Origin: Antedon mediterranea
Lineage: Eukaryota > Echinodermata > Crinoidea > Comatulida > Antedonidae
Direction: 5' to 3'
DNA length: 64,000 nt
Assembly: GCF_964355755.1 (NCBI RefSeq)
Contig: NC_092676.1
Span: 3,950,288 to 4,014,287, forward strand
A program made the position numbers and the translations under genes. The notes beneath the pieces were generated by a model. The model did no database searches and was not told the DNA's origin. It worked only from the letters and a program-made list of their open reading frames with translations. Shown in pieces: positions 1 to 19,474 of this stretch. Numbering within the stretch: the first letter of the stretch is position 1; the number at the start of each line of letters is the position of its first letter.

Positions 1-218
1 AAGCACATGACTCGCCAATGGCATGTTGGGAAATAAAACCCATGTTTGTAACCCAAGTCTCTTATGTGTCTGAGGTAGTAACATAAGAATAACTCTGGTT
101 TGAACCTAGCATTCTGAGATCGGTAGCAAGCATGTTAACAACCAGTAATTCCACTATGATCATACTTTTGTTATACTGTGTTTTTTACATATTTCCTTAA
201 TTTATAACTTTTTTTCAG

Positions 219-2137
219 GACTGTGATAAAGAAATCCTTAGCGCATGTGAAAAAGGTAATTATTTAATTTTTGCCCTGAGTTATTCACCATTGCATTTGC
301 CAAGACAAAAGAGGGTTCCATGGCAAAAATAAAGTACTACACCAAACAAAATGGCCTAAAACATTTTTGGAGTTCTCAGTTCAACAATGGTCTAGCAGAT
401 ATGAGAAAAAGCATGCCATTTATATTGACTGTTAGGGAGTATACTGGTGTTATGTCTGTTGTTAAATGTGTGTGCCTGGCAACATGTTGAAAAGGCATAA
501 ATGCGAAGCAAGCCAACAAATGTCATTAAAACCTCACTCACTACTTCAAAAACGCTTTACAAGATTTGTTTCTTTGTATCTTTCGAAGCTGTCAAGCATC
601 TAGAGATGAACGGAGCTAAGGTTATTGACATTGAGATTCCAGAGTTGGAAGAAGCTAGAATTGGCCATATCATTACATGCTTAGCAGAGATGAGGCCTAC
701 AATTACAAATGTTCTATGTGACCACTACAATAAAATAGTAAGTAAATAACAAGTCATGATTTGAATAAGGGCCTGTTCAGACCTACAAAATTATGGTTTT
801 GTATAGTACTCCGCACTGTGAAGAATTGGGAAAAAGTTATTGGTAGCATCTAGTTATATCGCTGACCTTTACTATGAAAGGTTATTAAAACAAGGTTAGT
901 ATATGATATATTTACGACACAAAAGTACAAATTTTAAAATTTGGTGCTCATTATTTATTTTTTTTCCCGATGCAGTCATGCGAATCCAGGTTGAACATGT
1001 CAGCAGCCAACAACATATCAGCCACAGACTTTGTACTAGCGAATAAACAACGAACAAGAACTATCAACTTTCTGAAAGATATTTATCAACAAGTAGATGT
1101 TATAATAACACCAGGTAATACTCGATGGTTCCTTTACAAGGACCAGCCTTAGGGACCACCAATCACTTTCCTGGCAGATATAAATTAACAGTACTGTATC
1201 AGACAGTATAGTGTACAAATGTAAAAGAGAGAAAGTAGAGTTAAAGCTAGCTCTGTCTACACTATCAAACTAGTTTGACAAAAAAAGTGCGATGTGCCAA
1301 AATATGGTAGTGATATGCATAAATACGGTAGTGATATCACATATCATCATGTCCATATATGGGCTCTTCACATTTGTTGTCACATAATGTTTGATAGTGT
1401 AGACAGCTTTAGACTTAATGACTAGTCATTCAGCTGTTTTATCGATATTGGAAATGGGAATCAAACTTATCTCAAATGGTTACATAGGATAGTTAAGAGG
1501 GAATTCATATCCCTCTCATTATTTGAAGTTAGTTATTAAAAGATAGTACACCTCCCACCTTTTCATACTACACCTATTACAACTGTTTGCTGACAAAGGC
1601 ATTAAATATTTTTGTGTTCTTAGGAACACCTATTACAGCTCCTGAGATCCAGCCTGGCGATCTCAACTATGGAACGTTTGATTCGGACACTATAGTTGAT
1701 TCAATGAGGTAAGTTATTGGGCTATAACCTTATACTTTTAAAATAATTTAACCCATTAAATATACTGTGTAAAAATAAATATATTTTTTGAAAAAACACT
1801 AAACAATACGTTTACTACTGTTCTTGTTCCCTTGAGGCAAAAAAAAAACCATTTTAAGTGTTGGTATCATTTGAGCAATGTGGGTGGAAAACATCCTAAG
1901 TTACTGTTAATAACTTATCATTTTCTCGTTCTTTTAACTAGGTATATGTTTTTGGGTGATTTTGTTGGTAATCCGTGTTTAGTTGTTCCCGTTGGATTCA
2001 GTCAGAAGGGTTTGCCGATAAGTCTCCAGATCCACGGAAGATGGTGGGAAGAGGATATAGTACTACGGATCGGGAATGTGGCGGAGATGGCTTGTCCGCC
2101 TCGACCTCAACCAGAGGTCTTTTACTCCTTACTGTGA
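219..2137 (+). CDS. Fatty-acid-amide-hydrolase-like amidase, C-terminal exons (5' end outside window)
   Basis: Five exons join in frame: 219-255, 589-737, 976-1114, 1624-1708 and 1942-2137, all with AG acceptors and GT donors and compatible phases (1, 0, 1, 2); the stop is TGA at 2135-2137. The 201 residues seen are the C-terminal part of an amidase-signature hydrolase, a family that cleaves amide bonds of lipid amides with a Ser-Ser-Lys triad. The triad region lies upstream of the window and cannot be checked. Family hallmarks seen: VDVIITPG followed by TPITAPEI across the exon 3/4 junction, and GNPCLVVPVGFSQKGLPISLQ then GRWWEED in the last exon. This pattern matches the FAAH-like amidases of plants and invertebrates better than GatA. 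Intron 3 contains a foldback MITE. The substrate is inferred from family only. Confidence 0.82.
1245..1410. mobile_element. Foldback MITE family 1, copy 1
   Basis: Inverted ends CTCTGTCTACACTATCAAAC at the left and its complement at the right flank an interior with GTGCCAAAATATGG paired to CCATATATGGGC. It lies in intron 3 of the amidase gene. The right end is slightly shortened. Same family as the copies near 14.4, 15.3, 26.0, 27.1, 35.8, 41.0, 53.3, 55.0, 58.8 and 60.7 kb. Confidence 0.8.
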
Positions 2138-2178
2138 AAATCAATCTAATCAAAGATACAGATTTATTATAATAATTT

Positions 2179-2184
2179 AATAAA
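2179..2184 (+). terminator. Poly(A) signal AATAAA of the amidase gene
   Basis: AATAAA stands 42 bases after the stop codon of the amidase and is the first such hexamer downstream, so transcription probably ends shortly after it. Confidence 0.6.
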
Positions 2185-2600
2185 TGGAACAAAATAATTT
2201 ATTGGAAAGGATCTTTCTTGGGGATAAAATTATATATGATTAGTAAATATAGTATAAATTTGCATTTTAGTACAATGCTAATTTTTATTGCACATTTTGT
2301 ATTTGTATGCTTTGGTCTAGTCTAAGCCGTCGTAAAAAGAACAATATTTTGAAATCTAGCACTGACTGGTATGATTGAGCAACAAAGAAGTATCTTTTTT
2401 TTTACACTTTTAAAGACAGAAAAAACAGACTCTAGTCAATTTTCTCACAGAGAATTATTAAAATAATAAATGAAAGCATTTGTGCGCTTGTATGATATAA
2501 AAGACAATTGATTAATATTGACCCAAAATCGATATCTGTTTAACAATTGAAATGTCGCCCTCTATAATCAAGAAGGCCCATCAAAGAAAATCAAGACATC
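2185..2600. other. Amidase-ZC4H2 intergenic spacer
   Basis: About 415 bases separate the amidase poly(A) signal from the ZC4H2 start codon. It must hold the ZC4H2 promoter and 5' leader, but I recognise no TATA box or initiator with confidence. No repeat element is evident. Confidence 0.5.
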
Positions 2601-11854
<9,254 letters not shown>

Positions 11855-11928
11855 AAGAGGAGAATAACCTTGCTATATCCTTTCAAATGATGTTTTTGGT
11901 GTTAAACTACAGTAGTACAATATCAGCT

Positions 11929-11934
11929 AATAAA
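11929..11934 (+). terminator. Poly(A) signal AATAAA of ZC4H2
   Basis: First AATAAA downstream of the ZC4H2 stop codon, 75 bases after it. Confidence 0.6.
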
Positions 11935-12074
11935 GGCCACAACAGCCTTTCTCAGTGCCTAGTGAGCTGATAATCAGCATATCATTCTATAGTAACTTTT
12001 GTGCTAAACAGAAAATGTGTACTTCTTCTATTTGATTGGTAAATGTTACACAGTCTTATTCGTTTAGTATGCAT

Positions 12075-12428
12075 TTAAAGATGTATTGTCCCCCTGAAAA
12101 AATAATTCCTACAAATTTTTTTTTTTAATATGCCATTTTAATGTCAACTAATAGTTATCCACTTTACACAAAAATTGAATTGAAAAAAAAAATGTATTTA
12201 CATAAAAACTTTAATCAAAAGCAAAAATAGTCAAATTTGCCAGCCAATGGAATTTTGGTTGAATTTTGTTTTTGGTTTATTTTGTCATTTTATAAGTGAA
12301 AACATAATTTTTTTCAGTTTTTTTTTTATTCGGAAGTGATTAGCTTTATTATAAACTACAAAATAATATATTCAAAATCTGATTTAAATATTTATTTTTC
12401 ATGTTTCTGGGGGACAATATATCTTTAA
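12075..12428. mobile_element. MITE family 2, copy 1
   Basis: The ends TTAAAGATGTATTGTCCCC and GGGGGACAATATATCTTTAA are inverted repeats. The interior has the mirrored poly-T/poly-A blocks and GCCAGCCAATGG typical of this family in the window. Confidence 0.82.
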
Positions 12429-12649
12429 ACCTGAGTGTCCACTATTAAATTTTATATATGATAATATAAAACAAACTCCCGAGTTTGTTTTTCATTATAG
12501 TATGTACTTGTACGTTTGAAATACTCTTGCGAAATAAGAACTCAACGTAAAAACTGAGAATACACCAATTGATGTAGAGTTTAAATAATATTTTAAAAGT
12601 ACAGACTGCAACTTGCAATGTAATTACAATTTTCAGCTAACTAGCCTAA

Positions 12650-13109
12650 AGGCCCATTCACACTAGGGCGATAACGATCAAAGATAAATATGCAATTTTC
12701 ATACCAACAACAAAAGAAATTTAAAAAGTTTTTATCCTAGAACTATAGGATTATCATCTATGCTGTCTTTGATAAAAATAATATTTACTGTTTGATGTGG
12801 GGTTTAAATAATATTTTAAAAGTACAGACTTTTTCTCTCAACAACAGTACATTTAGCTAATATTGTCAATTTCCACACGTCTAATCAAATGACGTCATGA
12901 TTAGTAATGAGAAAAAATATTTTATTGTTTTTATTGATCATGAAGTCATTTGATTAGATTTTTACAAATATTTGTTTATAAAAAACAGCATAAATGATTA
13001 ACCTATAGTTCTAGAACGAAAACTGTTCTAATTTATTTCGTTTTATGAAAGAAAAATGTATGTTTATATATTTATCGTCGATTGTTATCGCCCTAGTGTA
13101 AATGGGCCT
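12650..13109. mobile_element. 460-bp TIR element with TAA target duplication
   Basis: The left end AGGCCCATTCACACTAGGG and right end CCCTAGTGTAAATGGGCCT are inverted, with TAA directly outside each end (12647-12649 and 13110-13112). A 3-bp TWA duplication is typical of PIF/Harbinger elements. The interior is strongly AT-rich and includes a second copy of the sequence GTTTAAATAATATTTTAAAA that stands just outside the left end. Confidence 0.75.
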
Positions 13110-13200
13110 TAAGCTTAGTCGTAAGAACAACAAAACAGTTTATTCAATCATGCCATGTCATCTGATTTACGAATGCTTATCTATTTATATATTTGGTTTG

Positions 13201-13750
13201 TTAAAGATGTATTGTCCCTTGAAACACAAAAAAATTAAGGTCAAAATATACTAAATTTTAATTGGCCATATCAAAGTAATATTAAAGTTATTCACTTTAA
13301 GTCGAAAATTCGAGCCAAAAACAACAATTTTACGTAATTAATAGCTAAACTAATTTGATTACATTTTGTCTGGAAAATAGCGAGCAAAAGTAAACAAAGA
13401 TTTCAAACCATGAGTATACATTATGCATGATGCTAATTAATTGTTTACAACTCGTCACGGTTGAAAGTTGTTTTCACACAGATCGCGAGGAAGTTTTATG
13501 ATTATGCATACAGAGTAGCCAAATAAGCGCATTGCATATGGGATATGTTTTGATCGAAAACTTTGACTGGAAGTCAAAGTTATTTTTTAAACCAAAAAAC
13601 GTCTGTATTTCAGTTAAATGATTTTTTTTTTTGACAAATTTTTGGTGGAAGTTAATAACTATTATGATACTTCAAAATGACCCACTTTTTTTCGAAATCT
13701 TTTTATTTTAATTTTTTTGGAATTTGACAAAGGGACAATACATCTTTAAA
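13201..13750. mobile_element. MITE family 2, copy 2 (long form)
   Basis: Inverted ends TTAAAGATGTATTGTCCC and GGGACAATACATCTTTAA enclose about 550 bases, longer than the 320-350 usual for the family here, so this may be a fuller version. No ORF of note is present. Confidence 0.8.
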
Positions 13751-14004
13751 GAATCATTTATAATGTTAAATTTGATCTTACGTATGTTTTGCAAGTGGAC
13801 GTCAAATATGCGGCAAAAATAATAATATTAGATTAAAATCAACTTAATGACCTGCTTCATGATCGAGTCAAAATTTAATTGTTTGAGCCTGATCCAATTT
13901 ATGGCAGGCCTACATTGTAAGTGTAAATGAGGTCAAAGTTTATGGTAACAGTTTCAACAAGATTATTATAGCTTATCTTTTAGTAGTACTGTATTATATT
14001 ATCC

Positions 14005-14413
14005 CAAAGAACTTATAACACAAGAATCTCCTGTTCGTCCGAAGCGCACAACAATTTCGAAAGGCATTGTGGGATAGAATAGAGCTATGGGTGGCGCCAT
14101 TGTGAGCCATGGAGTAGGGCGCCCGCATCAAATTAGAAAGTCAAAATCATAGAGGGGATCTGCTAATGCTCCAGGGGGGATAGAGTAATTGACTGAGGAG
14201 TAGGGCGCCCGCATCAAATTAGAAAGTCAAAATCATAGAGGGGATCTGCTAATACTCTAGGGGGGTAGAGTAATTGACTTCCTAGTTTGGAGGGGGCGCT
14301 GCTCCATGCTGTGAAATGGCGTCGCCCAGTTTGACCTTTTAACCCTGTACTTCCGATACTGTGTTTTGAATGCAAATTGAAGAACAGGAGATTCTTGTGT
14401 TATAAGTTCTTTG
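14005..14413. mobile_element. 409-bp TIR element with 7-bp target duplication ATTATCC
   Basis: Inverted ends of about 32 bases start CAAAGAACTTATAACACAAG. ATTATCC stands directly outside both (13998-14004 and 14414-14420). The interior holds two tandem copies of an 85-base unit beginning GAGTAGGGCGCCCGCATC. TIR sequence CAAAG and duplication length suggest a hAT- or P-like non-autonomous element; the 7-base length leaves this open. Confidence 0.82.
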
Positions 14414-14426
14414 ATTATCCTTATCA

Positions 14427-14970
14427 TAAAGCTCTATCTACACCAGGGAAGAGTTAAATTTAATTTAATTTTTCCCTGATCTACACTATCAAACTTTATG
14501 TGACAAAAAAATGTGATGTGCCCATATATGGAAATGATGCTGTCATATCACTACCATATTTAAGCAAATCACTACCATATTTGGCCACATCACAGCTACC
14601 ACACTGTATGTCAAAAGGGCTGTGGGATTCAACATTATTTTTTTTTTTTTAACCATATTTAATGAGGGTGATCCATCCAGCTATTGCTGATCATCAGGGA
14701 CCCTCAGAGGTTCACAAGACAAACATATACACAAGATGCTCTACATAAAGTCGTATTACAAGTCTTTGGGAGTGAAGTAATTTGGTCCTTAGAAAAAATC
14801 CTGACATGTGACGGGACTTGAACCCAGGACCCTTGGACTGGTAGACAAGCATCATAACCACCAAGCCACAACTCCACTCAATGGACATGATGATGTCATT
14901 TCACAACCATATTTGGGCACATCACTTTTTTTTTCAAACTATTTTGATAGTTTAGACAGAGCTTTAGAGT
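14427..14970. mobile_element. MITE family 1, copy 2, rearranged and split by a SINE
   Basis: The left end AGCTCTATCTACACCAGGG and right end TTTAGACAGAGCTTTA belong to family 1. A SINE at 14635-14880 sits inside. The left part also has an internal second end sequence CTACACTATCAAACTTTATG, so the copy is rearranged. The nesting shows the SINE inserted after the MITE. Confidence 0.7.
14635..14880 (-). mobile_element. tRNA-derived SINE family B, copy 1
   Basis: On the minus strand the head reads TGGAGTTGTGGCTTGGTGG (A-box region) and GGTTCAAGTCC (B box). A shared body with GAACCTCTGAGGGTCCCTGA follows, and the element ends in an A-rich tail (poly-T here at 14638-14650). Copies at 49054 and 63945 share body and tail. 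Confidence 0.8.
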
Positions 14971-15316
14971 AAACAGAAACCATTTATAATTTGATTGAAG
15001 TATTAGATGAGAATAAATATTGCTTTCTCACTTCCTCAAATGTCCTACGAATTTTGATAAGTTTTGATTACATAATTCCTAGTTGGCCGACGATAAGCAC
15101 TTAAAACTAAATTGTTTATACAAATCATAATTGACAATATTAGCTAAATGTACTGTAAACAAACAATTTATATTCAGTTCTTTGTTGAGAGAAAGTCAAG
15201 TAGTACTGGATAACAATCAAAACAAAAACACTCAGAAACTGAGTGAAGTACTTTAATTTTAATTTACTTTAATTTATGCAGAAACAATAACAATCCCGAG
15301 CAAGGAGAGGCTTTTA

Positions 15317-15455
15317 AGCTCTGTCTACACTATCAAACTATTTTGACAACAAAAAAGTGTGATGTGCCCAAATATGATGTAGTTATCATGTCCATATATG
15401 GGCACATCACATATTTTTTTGTCACATAAAGTTTGATAGTGTAGACAGAGCTTTC
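15317..15455. mobile_element. MITE family 1, copy 3
   Basis: Near-perfect inverted ends AAGCTCTGTCTACACTATC and GATAGTGTAGACAGAGCTT, with interior GTGTGATGTGCCCAAATATG facing CATATATGGGCACATCAC. The whole element can fold into one hairpin. Confidence 0.85.
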
Positions 15456-15774
15456 GAAAAATCTTTAACAATATAGTCAACTCTCTCAATGCTGGGCACC
15501 TTGGGCCGGCCTATATGTCTGGTTACCATAAAATTGTGGACCTTAAGAGAAGTCAAGTTCAACTTTTTTTTATCCGTGGAGGCCCAGATCAAATCAAGAT
15601 GGGGTTGTTGTTCCCTTGAGTAGTGTGAGAGTTTTGGGTTTTCAAAGTTTTTTCTAATCGTTTTGAATTGTAATTGAGGGTGTATTATGTACAGGTAGTT
15701 GAGTGCAAACTGATCTTTGATGTGATTGGACATCAACAATCACATGATAATGTAGACAGGATTCAAGTATAATG

Positions 15775-15950
15775 ATTAAGTTGGAATGAGAAACATGTTT
15801 CTTTTGTCTTTTTATAAGTGAAATAATTATTTTTTGGGTTTTTTTTTTGACAGAAGTGAATAACTTTATTGAAACTGCAAAGTGGTCTATTTAAAGTCTG
15901 ATTTTATTAATCATAATTTTTCATATTTTTTGGGGACAATACATCTTTAA
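15775..15950. mobile_element. MITE family 2, copy 3 (right half only)
   Basis: Only the half ending GGGGACAATACATCTTTAA is present; no left end is seen. Confidence 0.6.
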
Positions 15951-17575
15951 GAAATTTTTTCTTTTTTCATGTATTAGGGATGTAGTTCATTTTTTATTCA
16001 TTTATGGTGACAAAAAAATACAAGTATTCCATTTTTTAAGGTGCAATATATTTATAATAAAGTGTATTTACATTTAATAGAACAATTGCTTCCAATATTA
16101 GAATCAAAGTTTGCCATACTGAATTGTATCTTATCCCTGCCATATTTGCATAACTGTCTTTGTGTGCTCAATATTCCAATTTGTATTATCGCAGCTGTTT
16201 TTATGCTAAATAAAAAATGTACCAACGTTGTAGAAATATGTTAATACTGGTTTTTTTTTCACACTTTAACAAAACATTTAGCTGTGAGAGACTTGCTTGT
16301 GTAGTTTTTTTTAATTCATTTTTAAATCTTTTTAAAGAGTTTAGAATTTAAACATTCGAAATTCTCCCCTGTTTTACCATAATATACTAAATTCTCGGTG
16401 CTGTATCCCCGCAAGAGACTAATCATGCCCAATATCAAAGGAACATTATGTAATACAGCATCCCGTGTGTATCACATGTATTGCCTGTATCATGAAGGGT
16501 TAGATTTTGATTTATGATACTAGGCGATACATGTGAAACTCATGTGATGCTGTATCATGGAATTTCCTATGATACTGTAAAAAGACTGTAAAAGGAAAGT
16601 AGATACACTGCCAAGATAAGCATTGCTTTGCTTCCTGAAGCCAATTAAAACAGAAAAGAAAAGAAAGAAAGAAAATTTTACTAATTCCTGAATTGATAGC
16701 CTCAACTATCATAACTTTTTTTTTTAAATATTGTATTTATAATAACTGTAGAGTTGAGGTCACGATATTTAGAGGTAAGAGGGACCTGGAGGAATGTATG
16801 GAGTTGACATAGCTTATGTTTGTTTATGTTTTATAATATTACAGATGACAGGGACTTGGCATGTATGTATAGAGTTAAAATCACCTATTAATTTATTTAT
16901 CTTTTCCTGAAAATTGTACAAATACTTTGTCTCAAGTGATTTCATGTTCATATACTTCCTTGTTTTGTAGCTATAACAGGTTGTGAAACTTTTGTGTATC
17001 TTGTCAGTCATGCTTGATCGCCCGGCTTCACTCTCTCATGCTTTGTGAATTCTTTGAAAGTGGATCATTTATTATTTCCTGCAAGTGTGTTTTGAAATAT
17101 ACTTTAATTTAAGGTAAGTTTCTTGTATTATAAGCCGGGATTATAAGTGTCTATTCTAAGCCTATATATTATTAAAAACTGAGTTTTATTTTTAAGGAAA
17201 CAAAAAACGGAAATTCTATATGTTTAATATAGAAATGTGTTTATGAAAGGGCTTGTTTACAGCAGTTTAATTTGTAAGTTCAAATAGGACTTAACTGTAT
17301 AAAAAAGGACAATGAAATTGTGAGTCAACCACTGTATGAAAGGGCCTTAAATAGGACTTGAAGGTATTATATAAAGAATGGAACAATGGGGAAACTAAGT
17401 CGACAGAAATGCTAAATACTATTTGGTTTACCATTGCCCAACCTGTTGCAAAGTGTTAAATTATCCTTAGTTGACTCAGTACACCCTAAAAATGTGTTAT
17501 AATTATATAGAATTCACAAACTGTATACATATTTAATATTACATTTTTGGAACTCAAAATTGTATTTCTGAATTT

Positions 17576-17902
17576 TTAAAGATGTACTGTATTGTCCCTT
17601 AGAAAAAATAATTTTTAATTTTTTTTTTGTTGAATATGCCATTTTAATGTTGCATATATTTATCGACTTTGGATAAAATATTTATTTACCAAAAATAGTC
17701 CAAATGGCTGCTAGCCAATAAGTTTTTGGCTGAATTTGAACATTTATTTTGTTATTTTATATGAGAAAACAATATTTTTTCCTGCTTTTTTTTTTCAACA
17801 GAAGTGATTAACTTTAGTAACACTACACAATAACCCTATTCAAAGTCTTATTTAATTAATCTTCATTTTTGGGTGGGGGGTGGGGGGACAATACATCTTT
17901 AA
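17576..17902. mobile_element. MITE family 2, copy 4
   Basis: Ends TTAAAGATGTACTGTATTGTCC and GGGGGACAATACATCTTTAA are inverted. A 4-5 base insertion lies in the left end. Confidence 0.78.
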
Positions 17903-19323
17903 TTTTTTACTTTAATTATACTATAGAAATATAATCGAATCAAAACCACAACATTATAATTTTGATAATATTTTATATTGAATTGGAGTAAAATTTGTTT
18001 GTAGTTGGTTTAACACAAAGAGTATATTGTTATCATTCGTAGACAAAGAACAGCAAAACAGCTTTCTAATCCTCTTTGTCATAAAATTATTTGTTCTTTG
18101 AATACGACTGTTAAAAAGTAAAAAACCTGACCCATGGCAATTCATTTCCTCCTCTTATAAGTTAATAACAAAATAAACATAATTTTAAAAATTGATACAG
18201 ATTATGTTACAGAAGCTGTGGATTAATTTTAGGATAAATCTAAGGAAAAGAAAAATAATTTTATGGGATTGTTTCTTCTGCTATGAATAACTAATATATA
18301 TGTATATATAGTTTTTATTGCCTGCTTGCTCAGTCATGCATAAACATAGCTCATAAAGAATCTCCTTTGTGGCCTTGTCAGCTATTAAATACATACAGTT
18401 GTTTCTTGTCTGCAGTAAACTGTAGTATTTATGTTCCACCATTATTTTAGTTTTTCTGCCTGGCCAAACAGGTGTGTTTGTGTGTTTATTTTTTGTATGA
18501 AATCTTGTGAATCCTTTGTTTTTTAATCAGTAATAATATAAAACTGTGCAGATACAGGTAGGTGTGTTTATTTATTATTATGATGATTCAACAATGTTAC
18601 AACATGGAGTAAACTGTACCATGTAATCACTGTGCACCATGATACACCCAGGGAGGTATGCCTCTCGGATACACCCATCATGTACCATAAACCCCCATCC
18701 ATGTACATTCTCTTCTTGTTTGTGGTCTTATCAACCTTTTTGGGGTTATTTTTATAATACAGTAAAAGTGTGGATAGATCATTAATATGGAATAAAAATT
18801 GTCTTAAAAATTGACCCAAATTTGAGTTTCTTTTCATTTTTCAATTGCTCAAGTGTGATAGATTTTTGAAGAATAAAAACCAAACAACAGAGGGTTTACT
18901 GACTGTGCAGTGGTGTTTATTGTGATTTTACCTCATAATCTTATAAATTTTGTTCAATTCATGTTTTAGTGTGTTTTTCCTTTAACATATCTTGTCTCAT
19001 AGACCGTAAATGTATATTATATTATTTTCTATGGTAATTGGTAGATACCTACAGATTTATACAGATTATGTCTGTATTAAATTTATTTATCTATAAACTC
19101 ATTCATTTATTATTATTATTATTTGAATTACTGATATCATTGTTATGATTCCAACTAAAGTATTAACAATTGTTACTGGTATTGGAAACAATACCTAATA
19201 ACATACGGTTGAGCACTCCTTTCTTACCTTAACTTTTAAACCTTGTAAGGAGCTTCTTCTCTGTTAGAGAGATATGCCAAACTATCCATACAAATTATGC
19301 TGACATAGATGAGACAGAAAAAT

Positions 19324-19395
19324 CCCTATCCAAGACTTAAACTTCAGTCCTCTACTCGTTAGGCAGACACCATCCCATTAGACCACTGGGTCTTA
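19324..19395 (-). mobile_element. Degenerate tRNA-like sequence upstream of WAVE
   Basis: The minus strand reads AGTGGTCTAATGGGATGG (A-box-like), then a B-box-like AGTTTAAGTCTTG. The arms are mismatched. It resembles the two tRNA-like copies near 21.7-21.9 kb and is a fossil tRNA-derived repeat. Confidence 0.5.
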
Positions 19396-19474
19396 GAAAG
19401 CAGTATGCACATTTCTCTATATATAAATATGCAATTTCTTTTTTTGTAGGTATAGGCTATAGGAACCATCAACC

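Larger units (their letters stand above)
11935..19448. other. ZC4H2-WAVE intergenic region, no gene recognised
   Basis: About 7.5 kb without a recognisable gene on either strand. It is largely made of the MITEs, SINE and TIR elements listed separately. The rest is AT-rich single-copy-looking sequence, including an imperfect inverted block at 16390-16585 with repeated TGTATCA and TGATACA motifs that resembles one near 43440-43600. Confidence 0.6.

Noticed and set aside
15422-15739. Minus-strand ORF of 105 codons in the ZC4H2-WAVE gap
   Set aside because: Its end is the terminal repeat of a MITE, and the rest shows no family resemblance and no splice-linked neighbours.
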